Part shown: positions 55,323 through 62,608 of the stretch, in pieces | Layout of the letters: every line of letters starts with the position of its first letter | Numbering within the stretch: the stretch's first letter is position 1 | Source of the DNA: JAUWCL01 sp964599375 | GTDB taxonomy: Bacteria; Krumholzibacteriota; Krumholzibacteriia; Krumholzibacteriales; Krumholzibacteriaceae | NCBI GenBank assembly: GCA_964599375.1 | Contig: CAZREW010000005.1 | Span: 1 to 64,000 of the forward strand | Direction of reading: 5' to 3' | Length of the DNA stretch: 64,000 nucleotides | Translations under genes and position numbers: made by a program | The notes under the pieces: generated by a model | What the model was told of the DNA's origin: nothing | The model's database searches: none | Seen by the model: only the letters and a program-made list of their open reading frames with translations

Positions 55323-56651
55323 GTGAGCGACATGATGAGAAAGGTCCAGGAAGACGGTGTGATGTTCGTCGAGCTCGAGTTCACCGACATCTTCGGCGTG
55401 CTCAAATCGATAGAGATCCCGGTAGGCATGCTCGAGGACGCCCTCGAGCGGGGGGTCTGGTTCGACGGCTCCTCCATACGGGGATTCGCCAGGATAATGG
55501 AGAGCGACATGTACCTGCTCCCCGACCCGGCCACATACGCCGTCCTTCCCGTAGACGGCGAAAGCAAGAAGACGGCGAGGTTCATGTGCGATGTCTACAC
55601 GCCAGCCGGCACTCTCTTCGAGGGCGACCCGCGTGCCGTGCTCAAGAGGGTGATCGCGGAGGCGGCCGAGATGGGATACGAGTTCTTTGTCGGCCCGGAG
55701 GTCGAGTTCTACCTTTTCAAGCGGCATGAGGACGGATCCTTCCAGACCCCCGAGTTCGATACTGGCTCTTATTTCGACAGTTCCGCGAAAGATATCGGTA
55801 GCGACATCCGCAAGGAGATCATGGTCGCTCTCAAGGGGTTCGGGATAGACTCGGAACGGGCCCACCACGAGGTCGGAGTCGGACAGCACGAAGTCGGCTT
55901 CCGCTACAGCGGAGCGCTCGCGACCGCCGACAATGTCGTCGTGCTCAAGAAGATTATCAAGTCGATAGCCCACAGGTACGGCCTGATCGCCTCTTTCATG
56001 CCAAAGCCACTGTTCGGCAAGGCGGGCAACGGCATGCACACCCACGCCAGCCTCTTCTCGACCGACGGAAAACCGGTTTTCTTCGGGGCAGACGACCCAC
56101 ACCGGCTCTCCCCGGTCGCAAAGCAGTTCATCGCCGGACTGCTCGCCCATATAAAGGAGATATGCGCCATCACCAACCCGACGGTAAACTCCTACAAGCG
56201 TCTTGTCTCGGGATACGAGGCACCGGTCTATATCTGCTGGGGAAGCAAGAACCGCTCATCGCTTATCAGGATCCCGCAGTCGACCAAGGGACGAGAGGCG
56301 TCGGTCCGGGCCGAGCTGCGCTGCCCCGACCCTGCCGCGTCGCCCTACCTCCTCTTCGCGGCCATACTCAAGGCCGGCCTCGAGGGGATAAAGAAGGGTT
56401 ACGTCCTGATGCCGGAGATCGAGGACAGCGTCTACACCCTTCCGGCCGATGAGCTCGAAAAGCAGGGGATCGACCAGCTCCCACAGTCGCTCGAGGCCGC
56501 GGTATATCTCTTCAGGGAGAGCGCCCTGATGAGGGAGCTTCTCGGTGAGGACCTTCAGCGCAAGTACGCCGAGTCGAAAGCCCTCGAGGCGGAGGAGTTC
56601 AAGATTGCCGTTACGGACTGGGAAGTGGCTCGGTATATCGACAAGTGCTGA
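55323..56651 (+). CDS. glnA: Glutamine synthetase type I
   Basis: A 442-residue glutamine synthetase, which makes glutamine from glutamate, ammonia and ATP. The N-terminal beta-grasp domain (VELEFTDIFGVLKSIEIP) and the catalytic domain are complete, with family motifs WFDGSSIRGF, GPEVEFYLF, the ATP/ammonia region NPTVNSYKRL and arginine-rich KNRSSLIRIP. GTG 55323 is preferred because GGAGG (55310-55314) lies eight bases before it; an in-frame ATG at 55308 would place that sequence inside the gene and has no RBS. It diverges from the gntR operon. A strong promoter just after its end belongs to the next gene. Confidence 0.93.
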   Translation: MSDMMRKVQEDGVMFVELEFTDIFGVLKSIEIPVGMLEDALERGVWFDGSSIRGFARIMESDMYLLPDPATYAVLPVDGESKKTARFMCDVYTPAGTLFEGDPRAVLKRVIAEAAEMGYEFFVGPEVEFYLFKRHEDGSFQTPEFDTGSYFDSSAKDIGSDIRKEIMVALKGFGIDSERAHHEVGVGQHEVGFRYSGALATADNVVVLKKIIKSIAHRYGLIASFMPKPLFGKAGNGMHTHASLFSTDGKPVFFGADDPHRLSPVAKQFIAGLLAHIKEICAITNPTVNSYKRLVSGYEAPVYICWGSKNRSSLIRIPQSTKGREASVRAELRCPDPAASPYLLFAAILKAGLEGIKKGYVLMPEIEDSVYTLPADELEKQGIDQLPQSLEAAVYLFRESALMRELLGEDLQRKYAESKALEAEEFKIAVTDWEVARYIDKC

Positions 56652-56660
56652 CCGGCCCGC

Positions 56661-56689
56661 TTGACACGTCCCGGCCATTATGCTAGAAT
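56661..56689 (+). promoter_or_regulatory. Sigma-70 promoter of the basic secreted protein
   Basis: TTGACA (56661-56666), a 17-base spacer and TAGAAT (56684-56689). The untranslated leader would be about 106 bases and is AT-rich. Confidence 0.65.
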
Positions 56690-56801
56690 CATCCATGTAA
56701 GAACAGGAACCTCTCTCCTCCTCTTCTTGACTCTGCGTAAAGCTATATATTTGTAAATCCGTTTCCTATTTCCGTGAAAATATAGATACAGGGAAACAAG
56801 C

Positions 56802-57401
56802 ATGCGTTACATCAATGTTTCGATAGTGCCGCTGTTTCTGCTCCTGTCGATCATCACCGCGCTTCCGGCGCACGCCTCGACCGATTTCGAGGGGTGGGCA
56901 CTGAAGAAGGGCGGAGAGCTCGACAGTCGGTGGAACATGGCGGTGGCCAGGGAAGCGGGCACGCCGGCAGGGTTCTCCGCCGGCACGACGGCGGCCCCGA
57001 TGCGATCAACAGCCGTGAGCGCGAAAAGACCTGCTTTCAGGGCCGCAAGGCCGACCCGCCCTGCCGCGGGCTGCCTCTCGGTGATAGACGGCTCGAAATT
57101 CACAAAGCGCGGCAGCCAGGACTTCCTCTGGCAGTCGACAAGGGAGCGCAACAGCCCCAGCCGGGGTGTCTCGAAACTGACGAGCCCGGCCCAGGCCGCA
57201 AGGGCCAGCGCGCTGAAGCGCCGCCTGCCCTCGAACAACGCGGAAAAATACAGGCGTACGTTCAGCACCGGCAGGGCCAGCGCATGGCGCAGAACCCTCC
57301 ATACAGGGACCAGGCTGTCGAGATCCGGCACCCACAGACGGGCCTCATCTCCATCCCTGACTAGGGGAGCGACCCGTGTACGCAGGACTCCCCATCATTG
57401 A
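56802..57401 (+). CDS. Basic secreted protein of unknown function
   Basis: A 199-residue frame with a clear signal peptide (MRYINVSIVPLFLLL..., ending AHA) and an AGGGAA sequence before the ATG. After about residue 65 the mature part becomes highly basic and rich in Ser, Arg and Thr (KRPAFRAARPTRPAAG, ALKRRLPSNN) and may be unstructured. Third-position GC is high in this frame, but also in an antisense frame at 56807-57331 that shares its third positions. I prefer the plus strand because of the signal peptide, RBS, promoter and terminator. A frameshift after residue 65 is possible. No family is recognised. Confidence 0.5.
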   Translation: MRYINVSIVPLFLLLSIITALPAHASTDFEGWALKKGGELDSRWNMAVAREAGTPAGFSAGTTAAPMRSTAVSAKRPAFRAARPTRPAAGCLSVIDGSKFTKRGSQDFLWQSTRERNSPSRGVSKLTSPAQAARASALKRRLPSNNAEKYRRTFSTGRASAWRRTLHTGTRLSRSGTHRRASSPSLTRGATRVRRTPHH

Positions 57402-57466
57402 TCGAAGGAGATAAGAGCGCAGATACGGTCCGGCAGGAACCGTCCCGGAAGACGACCGGTACTGCA

Positions 57467-57502
57467 GGGAGGCGGGGAGATTTCCCCGCCTCCCTTCTTT
57501 TC
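57467..57502 (+). terminator. Terminator before the PEP-CTERM gene
   Basis: A perfect 12-base stem GGGAGGCGGGGA / TCCCCGCCTCCC with a GATT loop is followed by TTCTTTTC. It isolates the basic secreted protein gene from the PEP-CTERM unit. Confidence 0.85.
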
Positions 57503-57650
57503 GTGCTGCAGCCGAAGAAAACAGATATTCCGGAGTACCAGAAAATGCCATTCCGTCGGGATAGTTAACACATTATTGGCAGGGTAAAATCACCCAGATT
57601 TTGATTGCGGCAATTCGTTTATATTTAATCAGTTGGGATCAGCGCTCGGA

Positions 57651-57665
57651 TGGCACGCCGCTTGC
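57651..57665 (+). promoter_or_regulatory. Sigma-54 promoter of the PEP-CTERM gene
   Basis: TGGCACGCCGCTTGC matches the -24/-12 consensus, with GG (57652-57653) and GC (57664-57665) 10 bases apart. The start point is near 57677, 61 bases before the ATG. The inverted repeat ATTGC-G-GCAAT (57604-57614) ends 38 bases upstream. Confidence 0.85.
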
Positions 57666-57737
57666 GGATATACATGCTGAGAATACAATTATCGACGGGA
57701 TAATAAAGAATCCCGACACCTGCATAAGGAGCTGAAG

Positions 57738-58457
57738 ATGAAAAGATCGATATCCATGAGCCTGGCGGTCCTGACGGTCATCGCTCTTTCGATACCCGCG
57801 GCGGCGGTGCCGAGGCTTCAGACGTACATCGTCGACTCTCAGTACTCCGTCTACCACTCGGGGCTCGATTACTTTACATGGGTATCGAACTCGAGCAACT
57901 TCGACCTCAAGGTCGTCGGCTACTGGGGCCCAGATGCCGGCGGCGGCAACGAGCCTGGAATCCTGCATCGTCCGATGTACAAGGCCCCCGCTTACGATTA
58001 CATGGACTGTTACCTGGCGATGAGCGTTCCCAGGAACCAGAGCGGTCAGATCTTCATAAACGGCGTCGAGATCTCCGCGTTCGAGAAATGGCTCAACGCC
58101 ATCCCGACCGGGACGCATCCAAGCCCGTCCATCCTTTTCAACGGCCCTTCCCTAAAAAAGGATTACAGCTTTCTGAATATCGGCCGGATCGACAACAATC
58201 AGGTCGGCGCGCTGCATTACGGTTTCGGCTGCATCCAGACTCCGGGCTGGGGGGACGAGCTGACGATGAACGTGGTCGTTCGCGGTTTTGACTGGGCCCA
58301 TTTCGACGCCATAGGGATCGACTCCCGGGGCAATACAATTACGAACTCGCAGTTTTATGACTCGTCCTATTACGCCACGCCTGAGCCTTCGACGCTGAGC
58401 CTTCTCGGACTCGGCCTGCTCGGGATAGCGCCTCTTCTGAGAAGAAAAAAGCGATAG
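57738..58457 (+). CDS. PEP-CTERM surface protein
   Basis: A 239-residue exported protein. It has a signal peptide ending PAAA, a mature beta-rich domain of about 185 residues and a C-terminal PEP-CTERM signal: ATPEPS, a hydrophobic helix (LLGLGLLGIAPLL) and a basic tail RRKKR. The mature domain resembles the choice-of-anchor family of proteins that carry interchangeable sorting tags, but this assignment is uncertain. It is the presumed substrate of the exosortase encoded next and stands under its own sigma-54 promoter and terminator. AAGGAG precedes the ATG. Confidence 0.88.
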   Translation: MKRSISMSLAVLTVIALSIPAAAVPRLQTYIVDSQYSVYHSGLDYFTWVSNSSNFDLKVVGYWGPDAGGGNEPGILHRPMYKAPAYDYMDCYLAMSVPRNQSGQIFINGVEISAFEKWLNAIPTGTHPSPSILFNGPSLKKDYSFLNIGRIDNNQVGALHYGFGCIQTPGWGDELTMNVVVRGFDWAHFDAIGIDSRGNTITNSQFYDSSYYATPEPSTLSLLGLGLLGIAPLLRRKKR

Positions 58458-58481
58458 TCAGGGGTAGAACCCTTGTTCCTT

Positions 58482-58517
58482 GGCGGGTGCGGTCCATCGG
58501 GCACCCGCCTTTTTTTT
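58482..58517 (+). terminator. Rho-independent terminator of the PEP-CTERM gene
   Basis: A nine-base stem GGCGGGTGC / GCACCCGCC with a ten-base loop is followed by eight T residues. Confidence 0.9.
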
Positions 58518-58571
58518 GCCCGGCCCGTTGTGGCAGGCCCGGTGCAGCGTGACGGCTCTATGACCGTAACG

Positions 58572-58586
58572 TGGCATAACTCTTGT
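58572..58586 (+). promoter_or_regulatory. Sigma-54-like promoter of the exosortase operon
   Basis: TGGCATAACTCTTGT has correct spacing and most of the -24 box, but T replaces C at its end and GT replaces GC at -12. A TATAAT at 58587-58592 has no good -35 partner. The start point would be near 58598, 47 bases before the exosortase gene. Confidence 0.5.
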
Positions 58587-58644
58587 TATAATCCACTTGA
58601 AGATATATAAAGGACACGACCGGAAGCGACGGGAGGAGCCCTAA

Positions 58645-59511
58645 TTGCCGGTGACCGCCAACAGAAAGGGCCGAACGGCCCGGATCAGCATATTGCTGTC
58701 GATAGCAGCGCTCGTCATGCTTCTAGTGCTCTACGCGCCCGTTGTCTCCTCGCTCGCCCGCCAGTGGCTCTCCGATCCGAACTACCGTCACGGGATCCTC
58801 ATCCCGTTCGTATCGGCATTCCTGCTCTGGAGAAGGCGCGAAGAGCTCCGGGAGGCGGCCGGAGGGGGCGGGGAAGCCGCCGGGCTGCTTCTGCTCTTCG
58901 CCGCCGCCGGCATGCTCGTCACGGGGACGGCGGCAGCCGAGAACTTCGCCATGAGGATCTCGCTGCCCCTGATGGTCCTTGGAGCGGCGCTGTTTCTCAG
59001 GGGATGGAAGTTCACCAGAGCCGCCGGCCCTCCGCTGCTTCTGCTGCTTCTGATGGTGCCTCTTCCCTATATCATCTATTACAAGATCACTTTTCCGATG
59101 CAGATACTGAGTGCGAAGCTCAGCTCGTGGACGCTTACGGCCATGAGAGTGAGCGTGATCCGGAAAGGTAACATCCTCCTGCTCCCCGGCTATACTCTGG
59201 AAGTGGTGGCGGCCTGCAGCGGGCTGCGTTCCCTGATGACCATGTTCACGCTGGCGATCGTCTTCGCGTTCTTCTCCGACATGTCCAGGGGAAGGAAGTT
59301 GCTGCTCGTCATCCTCTCCGTGCCGGCAGCGATCGCGGCGAACACGGTCCGGCTGGTGGTCACGGCCCTGGGAGCGCAATTTTTCGGGCCGGCCTTCGCC
59401 GATGGCCCGCTGCACGAAGCGTCAGGGATAATAGTGTTCATGGCCGGGTTCCTTTTGCTTCTCCTCTTTGCGGGAATATTGAGATGGACACAGTATCGAC
59501 GAAAAAATTGA
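58645..59511 (+). CDS. Exosortase
   Basis: A 288-residue membrane protein with about eight helices, of the exosortase/EpsH family, the transpeptidase that recognises the PEP-CTERM tag. The catalytic residues are intact: Cys191 in VVAACSGLRSL, Arg236 in NTVRLV and His257 in PLHEASGIIVF. TTG 58645 was chosen because GGGAGGAG lies at RBS distance and no nearby ATG does. It overlaps epsI by 28 bases. It would act in the inner membrane on the upstream PEP-CTERM protein and others elsewhere in the genome. Confidence 0.95.
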   Translation: MPVTANRKGRTARISILLSIAALVMLLVLYAPVVSSLARQWLSDPNYRHGILIPFVSAFLLWRRREELREAAGGGGEAAGLLLLFAAAGMLVTGTAAAENFAMRISLPLMVLGAALFLRGWKFTRAAGPPLLLLLLMVPLPYIIYYKITFPMQILSAKLSSWTLTAMRVSVIRKGNILLLPGYTLEVVAACSGLRSLMTMFTLAIVFAFFSDMSRGRKLLLVILSVPAAIAANTVRLVVTALGAQFFGPAFADGPLHEASGIIVFMAGFLLLLLFAGILRWTQYRRKN

Positions 59512-60149
59512 CCGCCATCCTGGTCATCCTGGCCTTGCTCTGCGCCTATACCTGGTCGCTGAGGCTCAGAACGATGCCGCGGCCCGAACCGCCCGGCCTG
59601 GATTCCATCCCGCGATCTGTAGCCGGGTTCACGGCAAGGGATGAGTATATATCCCCCGAATCATTAAGGCTGCTGGGCGCGGACATGACGCTGGCACGGT
59701 CATATGTCGATGGATCCGGAGACGAAATAGACCTTTTTATAGGCTACTTCGCCGATCAGCAGGAGAACTCACAGATACACTCACCGAAGCATTGTTACCC
59801 CGGCGCCGGCTGGGATATAATCTCGGACGTCTCGATCAGCCTCGATATCGGCGGATCGGCCACGGCGGCACGGAAACTGCTGATATCGGACGGACGGAGC
59901 AAGCAGATCGTTATCTACTGGTTCGAAATGCGGGGCAGGGCGATACCGGATGAGTTCGCGCTCAAATGGCGCCAGATGACCGACGCGCTTATGGCCCGCC
60001 CGCAGGCCGCCTCGTTCATAAGATTCTCGGCCATCGTTCCGCCCGGAGGGGAAGAGGCGACGATGGCCCGGACGGTCGGATTCATCGAGAAAATCTCGCC
60101 GCGCGTTCTCGAGGCGCTCTCGCCCCGGGAAGATGAAGACGGGAGTTGA
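59484..60149 (+). CDS. epsI: EpsI-family exosortase-associated protein
   Basis: A 221-residue protein with an N-terminal membrane anchor and the EpsI signature HSPKHCYPGAGW (residues 99-110, with Cys104). EpsI proteins accompany exosortases in exopolysaccharide-linked loci and may assist processing; their exact role is not settled. It overlaps the exosortase gene by 28 bases, so the two are coupled. Confidence 0.92.
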   Translation: MDTVSTKKLTAILVILALLCAYTWSLRLRTMPRPEPPGLDSIPRSVAGFTARDEYISPESLRLLGADMTLARSYVDGSGDEIDLFIGYFADQQENSQIHSPKHCYPGAGWDIISDVSISLDIGGSATAARKLLISDGRSKQIVIYWFEMRGRAIPDEFALKWRQMTDALMARPQAASFIRFSAIVPPGGEEATMARTVGFIEKISPRVLEALSPREDEDGS

Positions 60150-60155
60150 CAGGGC

Positions 60156-61067
60156 ATGTCGAAAACAGTGATCACGGGAAGCGCTGACGCGGCCGAGCGG
60201 GGAAGCCTGGCAAGGAGCACGGCCGCGGCTTTCGAAGCGTTCCAGACCGCCCTCGGCCTCCTCGTCGATGCCAGGGTCGCCGCCCCCTACCTTATCTACT
60301 TCGTCTTCCAGATGGCGCTGCTCGCCGTCTACCTGGCCGGCAACTCAGGGCCGCTCGCGCGACTGTGGGCGCTTACCCTCCGCGGGATCACACCCGAGTC
60401 GCTGGGGCATTACCCGGCGCATCTGTTGCTTCTTCAGCCCATACTGGGCCGGATCGAGATGGTTCTCGAAGTCGTTGTCAAATCGGCGTTCCACGGCGCG
60501 ACCATATACCTCGTGGCGAAAGCGGTCCGGCGCGGCCGGCCTTCCCTGCCGCAGGCATTCTCGGCAGCAGGCCGGCGGTATCCGCACCTCGTCTGCGTGT
60601 CTCTCGTCTCATCGGCGGCCATATACGCGGCGGTATTCCTCGGGGTCTGGCTATCGTCCGGCATAGAGGGGCCGGCGAGACACATCGCCCTCGGCGGAGG
60701 AATAGCGGCCGGCCTGGTGATCGAGTCGCTTTTCGTATATTCCATGCCGATTGTGATGCTCGACGGGGCGTCCGCCCCGGCCGCGCTGGCCTCGGGTATA
60801 TCTCTATCGCTCAGGACATTCACCAAGACTCTTATAATCGTCGCGGTGCCTTTCATGCTGACCCTCCCGACCATCCTGCTCGACATGAAGGCTGACATGA
60901 TAGCTCTGCGGCTCTCCCCGGACTTCATGATACACAACCATATAGCCTCCAGGGTGATGGAGCTCGTCTCCGTTTACATAACTACCGCCTCCGCCACGGT
61001 GATATTCCTCGCGAGGAAGGTGGACCGCCCGGCCGGCAAGGACCCTTACCAGGACGATGCGGGATGA
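60156..61067 (+). CDS. Six-helix membrane protein of the exosortase operon
   Basis: A 303-residue polytopic membrane protein with about six helices (YLIYFVFQMALLAVYLAG, LVSSAAIYAAVFLGVWL, TLIIVAVPFMLTLP). It resembles DUF975/YciC-like membrane families in outline but cannot be assigned. It sits in the middle of the exosortase operon, six bases after epsI and overlapping the TPR gene start region, so it probably serves the same export or assembly function. Confidence 0.75.
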   Translation: MSKTVITGSADAAERGSLARSTAAAFEAFQTALGLLVDARVAAPYLIYFVFQMALLAVYLAGNSGPLARLWALTLRGITPESLGHYPAHLLLLQPILGRIEMVLEVVVKSAFHGATIYLVAKAVRRGRPSLPQAFSAAGRRYPHLVCVSLVSSAAIYAAVFLGVWLSSGIEGPARHIALGGGIAAGLVIESLFVYSMPIVMLDGASAPAALASGISLSLRTFTKTLIIVAVPFMLTLPTILLDMKADMIALRLSPDFMIHNHIASRVMELVSVYITTASATVIFLARKVDRPAGKDPYQDDAG

Positions 61068-61084
61068 CGCGGAAAGGAAGGAAG

Positions 61085-62608
61085 ATGAGAATCGACGCGG
61101 CCGGAGCCGCTTTCAGACCGGTCATGACGGCTACCGCGGCGGCTGTGCTGGCCGCGTGCCTGATGATATGTCCCGGATGCGGCGAGAGGGAGAAATCACC
61201 CTCTTATGAGGCGGAAAAGGAACTGTTCGACGCGAGGAAGCTGGCCGCCGAGCTTACCTTCCCGACCCTGAACCGGGAGTTCCTGGAAAGGGCGCTGACG
61301 GCATACAGGAAGATCATCGAGGATCACTCCGGAGAGGCAGGAAAGATCGATGGAATGGACCTGCTCATAGTAACGGCGCGGATGGAGCTCGCCGAGCTCG
61401 AGTTCAGGGCGGCGATGTTCGAGGACGCGCGAAACGATTTTCTGCGCGCCTACAAGATCGCGGGTAACGTGCCGGCGGCGAGAGCGAACGCACTCTGGTC
61501 GGCGGCGTTCATCTCCAACGAGACGGGCGACAGCGAAAAGGCCCTGGAGCTTTTCAGGAAATTCCACGAAGAGTACCTGTCCGGCGGGCAGATACTCGAT
61601 ACGGCCAGGCTCAACAGACGCTATCTTCTCACGCCGATCCGCATCGCGGAGATCTGCAGGGCGAAGGAGGATTCCGGCTGCGCCGGAGAATGGCTCGGCG
61701 AGGCGGAAAATCTCTACCGGTACATTATAGACTCTGACGCTCAGGATGATTTCAGGAAGGAGGCGAGGTACAACCTCGTCAGCACGTACCTCCTCTCGGG
61801 AAAATGGAAAGAGGCGAGAAACACGATCAGGGAGATGAGAAAGCTGTACGAGGACGAGGCCGACATCCCCGGTCTGCTTTACCTCGAGGCTCGTGTAGAA
61901 CTAGACGGGTTCGGCGACCGTGAGAGCGCCATCTCGATCTTCGACAGGATCATCGACGGGTATCCCGGCTCGAAGGAAGCACCGACGGCTCTTCTCATGA
62001 AGGGAAACATCCTTCTTGATGGAGAAAAATACCAGGACGCGGCGAAAGCGTATAACAAGGTCCTCGAAGATTACAGGAGCTCGGGCCCGGAAGCCGTAGA
62101 GGCGCAGTGGCAACTCGCCATACTCGAAGAGCGCAGGAATAACTGGGTCGAGGCCTCTCTCCATTACAAGTCGGTCTACACCGACTACCCCACAACAATA
62201 CAGGGATTGGAGGCGCCGCTGCGAATCGCCGCCCATTACAGGGCGACGGGAGAGGCCGAGGCTCTTGAGGCGGCCTACGAGAGAGCGGCCGAGCATTATA
62301 AGCGGCTCTCTTCGATGCAGTATTCGGAGATGGTCAGGATAGTCGCGGAGGAATACAACGTGCGTGCCCTGATAGAGCAGCAGCGCTGGAAAGAAGCGGC
62401 TTCCCGGCTGCTGGCGCTGCCGGGAGAGTACCCCCAGTACCACCGTTTCAAGGAAAACTGCCTGATGGCAGCGTCCATATATGAGAACGAGCTCGGCGAC
62501 CCGGGCCGGGCGGCCGAGATCCTGAAGAGCTGCGCGGCCGACTACCCGGACACTCCGGTCGCCGCCGAGGCTCTCAGGCAGTACGAAAGGATCAAGGGAT
62601 CGAGATGA
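61085..62608 (+). CDS. TPR-repeat lipoprotein of the PEP-CTERM locus
   Basis: A 507-residue lipoprotein with lipobox CPGC (Cys near 32) and at least ten helical TPR-like repeats (for example AKAYNKVLEDYRSSGPEA). PEP-CTERM loci often contain a large TPR protein, PrsT; this one is shorter and may be its counterpart, which is inference. ATG 61085 was chosen over 61064 because AAGGAAGG lies before it. The end overlaps the kinase start (ATGA). Confidence 0.82.
   Translation: MRIDAAGAAFRPVMTATAAAVLAACLMICPGCGEREKSPSYEAEKELFDARKLAAELTFPTLNREFLERALTAYRKIIEDHSGEAGKIDGMDLLIVTARMELAELEFRAAMFEDARNDFLRAYKIAGNVPAARANALWSAAFISNETGDSEKALELFRKFHEEYLSGGQILDTARLNRRYLLTPIRIAEICRAKEDSGCAGEWLGEAENLYRYIIDSDAQDDFRKEARYNLVSTYLLSGKWKEARNTIREMRKLYEDEADIPGLLYLEARVELDGFGDRESAISIFDRIIDGYPGSKEAPTALLMKGNILLDGEKYQDAAKAYNKVLEDYRSSGPEAVEAQWQLAILEERRNNWVEASLHYKSVYTDYPTTIQGLEAPLRIAAHYRATGEAEALEAAYERAAEHYKRLSSMQYSEMVRIVAEEYNVRALIEQQRWKEAASRLLALPGEYPQYHRFKENCLMAASIYENELGDPGRAAEILKSCAADYPDTPVAAEALRQYERIKGSR

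Noticed and set aside
58531..58545. Second sigma-54-like match TGGCAGGCCCGGTGC before the exosortase
   Set aside because: Spacing is right but both boxes are degraded and it lies just after the terminator; the match at 58572 is better placed.
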